DNA of 64,000 nt, taken from contig CM072919.1 of the NCBI GenBank assembly GCA_037013685.1, positions 27,811,325 to 27,875,324 on the forward strand, read 5' to 3'. Made by a program: the position numbers and the translations under genes. The notes beneath the pieces are model-generated. The model was not told the origin of the DNA. It saw only the letters and a list, made by a program, of their open reading frames with translations, and did no database searches. Numbering within the stretch: the stretch's first letter is position 1; every line of letters begins with the position of its first letter. Positions 12,840-22,500 of the stretch are shown piece after piece. This DNA is from Acridotheres tristis. Its lineage: Eukaryota; Chordata; Aves; Passeriformes; Sturnidae.

Positions 12840-13628
12840 TTACATACAGTTCTCACTAAAAATTAGGTCTCCTTGCGGTACACAACGGGTTTCCCCATCT
12901 TTCTGCATTACCCACCAAGTGCAACCAGGTCCTTGAGCAAAAACAATCCCACGGATTGGTTTGCCTTTGCCTTTGGTGGGATTAATCCAAACAGTCTTTC
13001 CTAAAATACCTTTCATGTGTACCACAGGGACCTTGTCCCCATCCACTGTGTGCAGGGGTTCAGAGTGGGCAGGACCGGCTCGATTGATGGACCCTCGGGT
13101 ATTAACCATCCAGGTGGCTTTGGCCAAGTTCATTTCCCAATTTCTGAAGGTTCCACTACCAAGTGCTTTCAAAGTAGTCTTAAGGAGTCCATTACACCGT
13201 TCAACTTTCCCGGCAGCTGGCGCATGGTAAGGGATATGATATATCCATTCAATGCCATGTTCTTTGGCCCAGGTGTTGATAAGGCCGTTCTTGAAATGGG
13301 TTCTGTTGTCTGATTCAATTCTCTCAGGGGTACCATGTCTCCAAAGGACTTGTTTTTCTAGGCCTAAGATGGTGTTCCAGGCAGTGGCATGAGGCACAGG
13401 GTAGGTCTCTAACCATCCTGTAGTTGCTTCCACCATGGTCAGTACGTAGCGTTTGCCCTGGCGGGTTTGGGGAAGGGTGATGTAGTCAATTTGCCAGGCT
13501 TCCCCATACCTGTACTTCAACCATCGTCCACCGTACCACAGAGGCTTCACCCGCTTGGCCTGTTTGATTGCGGCACAGGTCTCGCAGTCGTGGATGACCT
13601 GTGAGATGCTGTCCATGGTAAGGTCCAC
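12840..13628 (-). pseudogene. Integrase part of pol, element A (ERV-L-like)
   Basis: Retroviral integrase joins viral DNA to the host chromosome. This frame continues the pol frame directly after the nonsense codon at 13632-13634, so its apparent GTG start is an artefact. Residues (from that GTG) show the CxxC of the zinc finger at C15 and C18, and a DD35E core at D48, D107 and E143. The C-terminal domain continues to the natural stop near the LTR. Residue 109, directly after the D107-N108 pair, is Arg; element B has Gly there, the usual residue in SDNG, so this copy is probably inactive even without the stop. The first zinc-finger His is also missing (see findings). Confidence 0.9.
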
Positions 13629-13631
13629 CCC

Positions 13632-15980
13632 TCAGTCACGGGCCCATCGGTACGTTGCATCTCTCCCCTGATGACCAGAGGCATCAGGGGCCCAACGAGC
13701 TAGGAATGATTCTCCCTTGTGCTGCCAGTCTAGATCCACCTGTGATACTTTCACTTTGGCAGCTCGGTCCACCTGCTCGTTGTTGTGATGTTCTTCATTA
13801 GCCCGGCTTTTGGGTACATGTGCATCCACGTGTCGAACCTTTATGGTCAATTTCTCTACTCGGGCAGCAATGTCCTGCCAAATCTCAGCTGCCCAGATGG
13901 GTTTCCCTCTGCGCTGCCAGTTGGCCTTTTTCCAGCGATCCAGCCATCCCCACAGAGCATTAGCTATCATCCATGAGTCAGTGTAGAGATAGAGCCTTGG
14001 CCACTTCTCTCGTTCAGCAATATCCAAAGCCAACTGGACGGCTTTTAGCTCTGCGACCTGACTCCATCCACCTTGTCCCTCGGTAGCTTGTGCAACTTGT
14101 CGTGTGGGGCTCCATACTGCAGCTTTCCATTTCCGGTTAGTGCCTACAATTCGGCAGGAACCATCAGTGAAGAGGGCATATCGTCTTTCAGTCTCCGGTA
14201 GCTCATTATATGGTGGGGCTTCCTCAGCACGTGCCACTTGCTCCTCTTCTTCTTCAGAAGACAATCCAAAAGCCTCACCTTCAGGCCAGTTTGTAATTAT
14301 TTCCAGAATCCCAGGGCGATTTGGATTCCCAATACGGGCGCGCTGAGTGATGAGGGCAATCCACTTGCTCCATGTGGTGTCAGTGGCGTGATGTGTGGAA
14401 GGCACCTTTCCTTTGAACATCCAGCCCAGCACTGGTAGTCGGGGTGCCAGGAGGAGTTGTGTTTCTGTGCCAGTCACCTCTGAGGCAGCTTGAACTCCTT
14501 CATAGGCGGCCAAGATCTCCTTCTCTGTGGGAGTGTAGTTGGCTTCAGATCCTTTGTAGCTTCTGCTCCAGAATCCCAGTGGTCGACCCCGAGTCTCACC
14601 AGGCACCTTCTGCCACAGGCTCCAGGACAGACCATGGTTCCCGGCTGCAGAGTAGAGCACGTTCTTCACATCTGGTCCCGTCCTGACTGGGCCAAAGGCT
14701 ACTGCATGAGCAATCTCCTGCTTGATCTGGGTGAAGGCTTGCTGCTGCTCAGGGCCCCAGTGGAAATCGTTCTTCTTGCGGGTGACGAGGTAAAGAGGGC
14801 TCACAATCTGACTGTACTCAGGAATGTGCATTCTCCAAAAGCCTATGGCACCTAGGAAGGCTTGTGTTTCCTTCTTGTTGGTTGGTGGAGACATAGCAGT
14901 GATCTTATTAATTACCTCTGTTGGGATCTGACGACGTCCATCTTGCCACTTGACTCCTAGAAACTGAATTTCCTGAGCCGGTCCCTTAACTTTACTTCGT
15001 TTAACGGCAAAACCAGCTTTCAGCAGAATCTGGATAATCTTCTTTCCTTTCTCGAAGACTTCCCCTGCTGTGCTGCACCATACAATGATGTCATCGATAT
15101 ACTGTAGATGTTCAGGGGCCTCACCCTTTTCCAGTGCAGCTTGGATCAGTCCATGACAGATGGTGGGACTGTGCTTCCACCCCTGGGGCAGAGGATTCCA
15201 GGTGTACTGCACGCCCCTCCAGGTGAAAGCAAACTGAGGCCTGCATTCTGCTGCCAGAGAAATGGAGAAAAATGCATTGGCGATATCGATAGTGGCGTAC
15301 CACTTTGCTGCCTTGGACTCCAGCTCGTACTGCAGTTCCAGCATGTCCGGCACAGCAGCGCTCAGCGGTGGAGTCACCTCATTCAATGCACGATAGTCCA
15401 CAGTCAATCTCCATTCTCCTTCAGATTTACGCACAGGCCAGATGGGGCTGTTGAAGGGTGACTGGGTTTTGCTGACCACCCCTTGGCTCTCCAGTTTACA
15501 GATCATTTCATGGATGGGAATCACTGAGTCTCTGTCAGTACGGTATTGCCGACGGTGTACTGTTGTTCTGGCGATTGGTACCTGTTGCTCTTCAACTCTC
15601 AGTAGTCCCACAGCAGAGGGGTCATCTGCAAGACCAGGCATGGTGCTCAGTTTTCTAATGCCGTCTGTCTCTACAGCAGCTATCCTGAAAGCCCAGCGAT
15701 ATCCTTTTGGGTCTTTGAAGTATCCATTTCTAAGGTAGTCTATGCCAAGGATGCATGGGGCCTCTGGGCCAGTCACGATGGGGTGTTTCTGCCACCTGTT
15801 CCCAGTTAAACTCACTTCAGCTTCCACTACTGTCAGCTGCTGGGATCCTCCTGTTACCCCAGAAATAGAGATGGATTCTTCTCCTACATACTTTGATGGC
15901 ATCAGAGTACACTGGGCACCGGTGTCAACCAAAGCCTTATGTTTTTGTGGGTCGGATGTGCCAGGCCATCGGATCCACAC
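13632..15980 (-). pseudogene. Protease-RT-RNase H of pol, element A
   Basis: Encodes the aspartic protease (DTGA, D19, with CILGID about 55 residues later), reverse transcriptase (first catalytic Asp D232 in TIDIANAF; LPQG at 264-267; YIDD at 294-297) and RNase H (D606, E644, D668, D738). Numbering starts at the first GTG, but the frame is open further up to the codon after a UAG at 16035-16037. No AUG precedes the protease Asp, so synthesis must come from an upstream start by read-through or another recoding step. The frame ends at a TGA (13632-13634) where element B has an Arg codon. YIDD and LPQG fit class III retroviruses. Confidence 0.92.
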
Positions 15981-16034
15981 AGTCCAATAGATCCGATTAT
16001 CCCTCTCCTCTACCTGGCTAGAGGCAGGGCTCCT

Positions 16035-16259
16035 CTATTCCTGATTTTGGTACACGTTGCTCTCTCCCTCTAAATAGGTTCTTGAGGTTCCTTCAAGAGG
16101 ATCAGTCATATCATCATTCTGATACTGTCTGGAGTTCTGTACACGAGAGACTGGAGCAGCATTGACTCTAGATGAGCTTCTTGGGGTAGGTGTCCCTCTT
16201 TTCAGCTCACGTACCCGGGCTGCTAAGGAGGAGGTGGGTTTTCCATCCCACTTCCTCAT
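16035..16259 (-). CDS. Gag C-terminal or linker ORF, element A
   Basis: A 74-residue basic, Ser/Pro-rich frame lying between the gag core and pro-pol. Its ATG overlaps the gag-core TGA (ATGA). It is in the same frame as pol and is separated from it only by a UAG (16035-16037). The start (MRKWDGKP) resembles the conserved C-terminal gag segment of ERV-L elements, so it is better read as the end of Gag reached by a frame change than as an independent protein. It has no Cys-rich zinc knuckle. Element B has Arg for Trp at residue 4. Confidence 0.6.
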   Translation of the reverse strand: MRKWDGKPTSSLAARVRELKRGTPTPRSSSRVNAAPVSRVQNSRQYQNDDMTDPLEGTSRTYLEGESNVYQNQE

Positions 16260-17152
16260 GTCTTCTCCATGCTCCTGAAGGAAAAACCAGAGGTTACCTC
16301 GTGGAGTGTGTCCTCTCTCCCGCCTGAGGAACGCCGGCTCCTAATGGCAGAAACTCTTGTTGGTTCGGGAGAGATCTGGTAGTTGTTTTCCTTAACTTCT
16401 TTTCTTAGTTTCTGATGGCTCTCTTCAATCAAGCTTCGGACTTGCTCCACCAGCCTTGTTTCCACGGATGAGACATGGGTACGAAATGGGGCTGTGACAG
16501 TGTCCTCATAAATTCTTAGTTTATTGGCCAAGACGCCTACCATGTCCTCACCTTCCCTCCACTGCAGCGTTGCCAGGTAACGGGAATACATCTGTGGTCC
16601 AAGCCGTGCAAATCTCAACCACATCTGTGACGTGCACCAGACACAGTCTGGGCTCTTAGGAAATCTCTCATCTTCTGAGAAAATGATCTCCAGTACAGCC
16701 AATTCCCTCAGGCATCGGATACCTTGTTCTATTGTGCTCCATTTTCCTTGGTGCACCTGAAGATCTTCTTTACAAAGGTATCTGTCCTTCACGCTTGTCA
16801 GCAGTCGCCGCCAGAGGCTGAGAGTTTCTTGGGTTCTCCCAATCCCCTGGTCAATGACCACATCCCAGGACAGAGATCCCAGTTGCCTGGCCTCACATCC
16901 ATCCAGAATGGTGTCATTGGCTGCAGTGTCCCAGATGCGGAGCAGCCAGGTCAAGATGGACTCACTTGTCTGGCAGGTGAATTCCCTCCGCAGGTCACGC
17001 AGCTCACCCAGGGATAGAGAGCGAGTGATGATTTCTGGCTCTGTCACTTCTGCTGGGTGCGAAGGTCCTGCCACGTCCTCGTCAGTCACTATGCGGACTG
17101 ATTTGCTCGTTGATTTCTTCTTCTGAACGGGGGCAACTGCTACTGGTCTAGG
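16256..17152 (-). CDS. Gag core (capsid-like), element A, no own AUG
   Basis: Structural Gag core of an ERV-L-like element, recognised by its Trp/Leu-rich helical stretch (ILTWLLRIWDTA, LGSLSWDVVIDQGIG, SLWRRLLTSV, WSTIEQGIRCLRELAVLE). The frame is open from directly after the ORF1 UAG (17153-17155) to a TGA at 16256-16258. Counting from the in-frame GTG at 17089, the first Met is residue 156, well inside the conserved core. The core therefore cannot be started by its own AUG and lies in frame with ORF1. Compared with element B, Trp replaces Arg in 'DCVRC'. The C-terminal quarter is Ser/Arg-rich. Confidence 0.85.
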   Translation of the reverse strand, partial: PRPVAVAPVQKKKSTSKSVRIVTDEDVAGPSHPAEVTEPEIITRSLSLGELRDLRREFTCQTSESILTWLLRIWDTAANDTILDGCEARQLGSLSWDVVIDQGIGRTQETLSLWRRLLTSVKDRYLCKEDLQVHQGKWSTIEQGIRCLRELAVLEIIFSEDERFPKSPDCVWCTSQMWLRFARLGPQMYSRYLATLQWREGEDMVGVLANKLRIYEDTVTAPFRTHVSSVETRLVEQVRSLIEESHQKLRKEVKENNYQISPEPTRVSAIRSRRSSGGREDTLHEVTSGFSFRSMEKT

Positions 17153-17884
17153 CTATTCTGGTTCAGTGATGGTTTGTGTGGTGGTGCTGATGGAGCTTCT
17201 GGCTTTTTCCTCCTCTGCGGCAGTCTGCATAGACACGGACACTGTTGCTTTGCTTTTGGCTTTTTCCTCCTCTGTGACAGTCTGCATAGACACGGACACT
17301 GTTGCTTTGCTTTTGGCTTTTTCCTCCTCTGTGGCAGTCTGCATAAACACGGACACTGTTGCTTTTTGTTTGGTTCGTCTCCTCTTTGTGACATTGTGTG
17401 CAGACGTGGACGAAGTTGATTTGTTTCTTTTTTCCTCTTCCTCAAGAATACGCAGCAATACACCATGTAGTGTTTTGTTTCTAAGCATGTTGTAGGCTGT
17501 GCAGAGGAGACAAAGCAGAACTAACAACAATATTATGCTGTCCTTAGCATCCAGCGGGAACTCAACATTTCCAAAAACTACTGTATCAGGCCGGAAAGAT
17601 TGGAAAAAATCATCCTTTACCCCTCCCCCCAAGGGCTGGGTGTGATTGTTAAAGCCCCGGATGTAGCAACCTAGACTAGGACAAGCAAACAAAGTCGAGT
17701 ATATATTCCGGATTATGTTCATTGCCTCAGAGGTTATCATGCAGTAGACATAATAGGCCAATAAAGCAATTTCTATACCATATCCTCGTCTACACAGGAG
17801 CATTACAGCTGGCAGATAGTTCCCCATGTGTGGAAAAATATAGAGAGCAAGATATAAAACCCATGTAAGCATGTTGAGAATCAT
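17153..17884 (-). CDS. ORF1: membrane-protein-like leader ORF, element A
   Basis: A 243-residue frame that starts at an ATG about 45 nt past the primer site, with A at -3, where gag normally starts. I recognise no named family. It shows hydrophobic segments at about 2-17, 22-31 plus 38-50, and 117-131; a Cys pair spaced CPSLGC (68, 73); the sequon NHT at 80-82; then a Lys/Glu/Ser/Thr-rich tail with a basic block (KRRRTKQK) and three 19-residue repeats. The likely picture is a membrane-anchored N-terminal domain with a soluble charged tail. It ends in UAG, after which gag continues in the same frame. A diverged homologue exists in element C. Function unknown. Confidence 0.7.
   Translation of the reverse strand: MILNMLTWVLYLALYIFPHMGNYLPAVMLLCRRGYGIEIALLAYYVYCMITSEAMNIIRNIYSTLFACPSLGCYIRGFNNHTQPLGGGVKDDFFQSFRPDTVVFGNVEFPLDAKDSIILLLVLLCLLCTAYNMLRNKTLHGVLLRILEEEEKRNKSTSSTSAHNVTKRRRTKQKATVSVFMQTATEEEKAKSKATVSVSMQTVTEEEKAKSKATVSVSMQTAAEEEKARSSISTTTQTITEPE
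17195..17365 (-). repeat. Three 57-bp in-frame tandem repeats in ORF1 (A)
   Basis: Each unit encodes 19 residues of the form KATVSVxMQTxxEEEKAxS. Element B has four units at the homologous place, so the array changes in whole units without breaking the frame. Confidence 0.9.
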
Positions 17885-17929
17885 GGTGAAAACAAAATTG
17901 TAATACTGACTTTTCTCAGTACCCTTCGT

Positions 17930-17947
17930 GCCCCACGTTGGGCGCCA
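17930..17947 (-). promoter_or_regulatory. tRNA-Lys(1,2)-type primer-binding site, element A
   Basis: On the minus strand it reads TGGCGCCCAACGTGGGGC, 5 nt inside the 5' LTR. This is the sequence known for retroviruses primed by tRNA-Lys(1,2), such as Mason-Pfizer monkey virus. Class III ERV-L elements classically carry a Leu-type site, so the primer use is noteworthy. Confidence 0.9.
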
Positions 17948-17952
17948 ATAAA

Positions 17953-18568
17953 TGTATTGGTTTGAAAGTAAAACCAGTGCGAGACACCAAGTCAGTAATA
18001 CAATTTAATAGAAGAAAAGAGAAAAAATAAAATACATGCAATAATATAAAAGAAACAACCACCAACACAGTCAGAAATACAACCTGACACCCTGTCAGTC
18101 AGGGTGTTGGTAGCAGTCCGTATAAATGGTGGCTGCAGTCCTCCTGGATGACAGATGTGGTTCCGTTGAAGCAGTGCCGTAGAAGGTGTAGTTTTCCTCC
18201 GAAGATCCAGCGATGATGTGGAAATGATCTGACTTTCCTCTGGGATCCAGTAGAAAGGTCTGCCCTCGTGTCCCAAACCCCAGTTTTTTATCTAGGTAGG
18301 AAAGGCTTGGCTCCTGCCCCTGGCTGGGGCATCTCCCAATGGGATGATGTAATCTTATCAGTCACACAATAGGACTTAATGGCCCATTAACGGAATATAT
18401 CTTCCGGAGGAAGGATGGGTTGTGAATAGATAACGATGATCATCCCCCTCATCTTATCAGATGGCACATCAGCAGAGGATATTTCCCACAGAGATAAGGA
18501 TCACCACCCCTCCCACATTTGAACAGATGGTGATAGAACACACAAATGTTGCATTGTATCCCAGGACA
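17953..18568 (-). repeat. 5' LTR of element A
   Basis: 616 bp with TG...CA ends on the minus strand, two differences from the 3' LTR. It drives transcription leftwards into ORF1: TATA-like GATAAAA, ATTAAA signal, and the R-region stem-loop are all present. It is directly followed on the right by the second GGCTC target copy. Confidence 0.95.
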
Positions 18569-18573
18569 GGCTC
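18569..18573. repeat. Target-site duplication, right copy (GGCTC)
   Basis: Matches 12138-12142 exactly and abuts the outer end of the right LTR. Confidence 0.9.
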
Positions 18574-18790
18574 TCAACTGTGCCATTGCCAAGCAAGAGC
18601 TCCATATATTCTATCCTCTCCATTTCACAGAGTGCTGATCCCTTCTCCTCTTCTGCCCTGCCTATTCCTTCTGAAGAGCCTGGAAACATCCATCAAGGCA
18701 CTGCAGTCACAAGACTCATCCCATTATATTTCACTATTCCCACTGGTGTCAAATCTCTGGTCACGCAGATTACACTGTTTTGCAATACAC
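18569..18790 (-). mobile_element. CR1 LINE, right part, continuing from 12142
   Basis: Continues the minus-strand CR1 interrupted at 12142. Blocks such as 'ccttctgaagagcctggaaacatccatcaaggcactgcagtc' fit the CR1 segment expected next. Before the provirus landed this was one CR1 copy of about 1.8 kb. Confidence 0.75.
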
Positions 18791-19205
18791 AGTCCAAATG
18801 TAATTTGCAGGAATGTAGCGTGCAATTGGTTTTCAAAGCAAGGTTATTTAATTGGTACCTAATTTTATCTCTTGATATAAGTGGTGAAATCCTTCTAAAT
18901 TTAGAGATTGCCATACAATGACTAACAGTAAAATTCAGCCAATCACATAATTACTGAAACCTGCAGGGCAGAGCTCCTGAAATTTTCAGCTAGTTTCAAT
19001 CAAATTTATCTGATGGACTTAGGCATGAAAAATGGTAGTATTCATATCACACCTCAAACGAATTGGAAGAGCAGCACTCACCAACTGGGACAGCCAAATG
19101 AAGGAATAATTTCAGTGCAGTCACCAATTCATTCTTAAACATGTTCAGAAGAGAATCCTTGTGGAGACAGGGAGTAACTATTCAGACTTTCCAGTAGTAT
19201 TTCAA
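18791..19205. other. No gene seen
   Basis: Unique-looking DNA between two CR1 fragments. No coding frame or repeat recognised. Confidence 0.5.
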
Positions 19206-19555
19206 AATCATGGAATCGTAGAACAGTCCATGTTAAAGATCATCTAGTTCCAGCACTCTCTCATAGGCAGGGGCTCCTTGTACAACACCAGGCTGCTTAG
19301 AGCCCCATCCCTGAGCTTTTCCAGGGATAGGGCACACACTGCTTCTCTGGGCATCCTGTTCCTGTGTCTCACTGTCCTCCCAGTAAAGAGTATCATCCTA
19401 TTATCTAATCTAAGTCTATCCTCTTTCTATTTGAAGCTATTACCCCTAATCTCCCACTGTAGGCCTTGGTAAAAACTCTGTCCATATTTATTATAACCTC
19501 CATGTATATATTTCAGGGCTTCAGTGACATGTCTCTGGAGCCTGAGTCACATAAG
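19206..19555 (-). mobile_element. CR1 LINE 3' region
   Basis: Minus-strand CR1 3' end. It opens with 'atggaatcgtagaa', a decayed reverse complement of the terminal octamer, then 'aaagatcatctagttcc', 'ccatccctgagcttttccaggga' and 'ttctctgggcatcctgttcc', in the order expected of the family. Truncated at its own 5' side near 19555. Confidence 0.9.
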
Positions 19556-22500
19556 GTGGCTATATTACATTAAATTAAATTTACATCAACTATGAATTAC
19601 AAAGATGTAGTTAAATGAGATTTGTTCAAATCTTAAGTTACACTCTAGGAAGATCTGGGTTCCTGCAGTGCTTTTGGGATCTCAGGATATTCCTTGTTAC
19701 TGTTGAAGCCATCTTATGTGCATAAAAACACTTTAGTCTGGTCACAACCAATTAAAGACACTGATCCTATGCAGGACAATATGTGTACCTATGCAGCAGC
19801 AAATAATTTTGTCTATGATTTTGGTATTCTCAGAGTCCTTACTTCTATACAAAGATTTTAATGCTATTTTAAGAAGGCAAAATAGACACTCTCTTATTGC
19901 AAAAATTTGCATTGAGGAATATTGTATTTATAATACGCATTTTAAAAGTGCATGGCAAGAAGTGGCTTTGATTTTGAAGAAGAATCATTTTGAATAATTA
20001 ACCATGAATTACTCTACTCAGAAGAAAATAATTATAGGTTGGACATAGCTGCTTCAAATGAGATACATGGAGTTAGTGACTATTGAAGAAATAAGGCCAC
20101 CTGCTAGAAGCTGAAATAAATATAATAAAGAACTTTCTCTTACAGTCAAGATTTAACTGTGGTATTTTAAAATGTCTCCAATTTCAAACATGCAAATTTC
20201 TTCTAGACAGAATTATTAGTAGAACTATATTGTTGAATTACAAAATCCTCAGTGTAATAATTAAAGAAGGTAGCTTTATCCTTTAAAAGAGACTTGTGAT
20301 TAACTTGTATTAATATCTGAGCTTTTGCTCAGAACTACTAAGAACACTATAGTTACCTTTTCAAATCGTAAAAAAGATTGATCTTGCTTAAACCCAAGGT
20401 GTTTTTTACAAGTGAATGTTTCATGTTATTATTTCAAACGTGTTTTTGTAGTACATGTATAGAGATGTATACATAAGCAACAATGTTCAATTTTGGGTGT
20501 AAGGGATTTGGTATCCATGCACCATTAAATTTCATTAAATAGAAAAGAATAATTTAATAGTTTGTTTTAAAAATCATACTTAGGAAAATACTGATAGGCT
20601 GAACAGCCTAAGATTGTGTACTGTTTTTCAAGAACTCTTATTTATTTGAAAGTCACCTGAATACTGCAAGAAGAAATCCTTGTAATTTATTTCTTTCAAC
20701 TACTTATAATTTAGGGGTTTTTCCCATAAACACATGCTTGTATCTTTCATAATCTAAAATTTTCAATAAAAGACTTAAATGTTACAGCGAATTGATGATT
20801 TTTGGTGCCTCTGTAAATGCCATTCTCAAGGTCATTGTTGCATGCCTGCATAACCTGTGTTACTTCCTTTCCAATGAGTGTTGCTGACATATATTCATCA
20901 TGTGATATTGCTTATGCCCCCTACTAGCCTGTAATGTGTTATTGAAATTCAGTTATGGGAACAAAAGTTTTCATGAATATTTATCCTTCTTATAATTCTC
21001 ATACCAGTTCTACAAAACCCACTGATACTTGGTTTTGTTGTCAGAACAAGTAACTCAGGTTTTTTCCATATCAATATTCTCTTTAATTTTTGTTTGCTAA
21101 CTAGTGTGCTTTAGAAAAAGGTAGTAGTTACTGGTATCCAGAGGCAGGAAGGTGAATAAAATTTGTGTCATGGACAGTCAGACACCCAGAAATAGTATCA
21201 TTTGCTGTTGAAGATGGTGAGATTATGGCCTTTCTCTAAACCTTAAAGTCAAAATTATTCCTTGGTGGGGGTGGATAATGTTTTTTTCTGATAAAAATGT
21301 AAGTATTTATCATTAACTAAAACAATTGCTAAAAGATTATAATATGTACATCTTTAGTAGTGGCTATTTCATTTTTAACTTTTTACTCTTTTGTAGCACA
21401 AGTCAGAGAACTGCAAAGCCAGCCAGAGACTCTTCAAGCGTTTAAACCCTGCATATTTATGAACACCGTATCTGAGCTTTTGTTGTGGTAGCTCACTCCA
21501 GAGCCAGTGTGTGTTATCTTAATGTGAGAGTGCTCCCACCTTTTGTGGTTGGACTGCTGCCATGTTGGCCTATCCTTTGAAAGTGAATAATACCTTCTGT
21601 TGATTTTTTTATGTTACCTTCCAGATGTTTCTAAAAGGCTTGACTTTGAGCCTGTGAGAAAATGATGTCGAACATCTAACTACAAAAAGTAGGCCTTCTA
21701 GAATACAGTTTAAATTTTCTAAATTCTGCAGTAATTTCTGGATGTACAGGATATCAGGTTGTTTTCATATTAAATTATTTAAAATATATCCAATTCTACT
21801 GTAGCAACTTCTTACTGCAAAAATTATTTAGCCATGTTTTACCAATCCCCTCCCCCTTTGTTAAAATAAAAAAACCCCTTCTTTATAATGTGGATATTAA
21901 TCTTTCACCTCAGTGTATTAGAACCTGCACTTTTATTTGATCTAGAAGCCTATATATTATGAGCAACTTTAAGGAAGTAAAAAATATTGCGAAGAAGTAA
22001 AGTAAAGCTACGGCTAATGTGGAAGAGTCATTCTTTCCAGAATAAGTCTGTCTATTCTCATTATTTAGAAATCTAAAAAAAAAAAAAAAAGTCTCCTTTC
22101 AAATTTAATTGCCAAAATGTGTTTATAAAAAAATGCAATGAAGAAATGGGCCATTTAATTATGATTTTAAATGATTTAAATTCCAGTGCACCTTTTTAAT
22201 CAAAAGAAAATAATGTATGCACAGTAAGGTCTTTGTATTATGTTTCTGATGACAATAGCAGGTATTAAGAAAACAGGAAGAGAATATTTAACATTTTGGT
22301 TTGTTATGTCAGGAGACAGAAGAATTCTTGTACTGGATAATTTTCAGAAAATTCTGCTATATGAAGCTATAAAATTCCAATTCAGCTTCATCTGATTACC
22401 ATATAAAGTTAAATGCTCACCCAAATATTTAATTAGATATTTGATATAACCCTCATATGCTTGTAAGAAAAATGTATTATCCTCAGATATGTACATCAGT

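Larger units (their letters stand above)
12143..18568 (-). mobile_element. Young ERV-L-like provirus, element A
   Basis: A complete 6.4-kb provirus on the minus strand: 5' LTR 17953-18568, primer site 17930-17947, ORF1, gag core, linker, pro-pol, integrase, 3' LTR 12143-12758. There is no env and no room for one (about 80 bp between integrase and LTR). The gag core resembles the conserved class III (ERV-L) gag, and RT carries YIDD. The two LTRs are both 616 bp and I find two mismatches (12176/17986 and 12729/18539), so the insertion is recent. It is flanked by GGCTC and sits inside a CR1. It is not intact: a nonsense codon at 13632-13634 separates pol from integrase, and integrase has a change beside its catalytic Asp. 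Two further in-frame UAGs are shared with element B. Confidence 0.95.

Noticed and set aside
13632..15990. Many frames on the strand opposite to pol in A (and in B)
   Set aside because: Shadows of the pol frame; they recur only because A and B are near identical.
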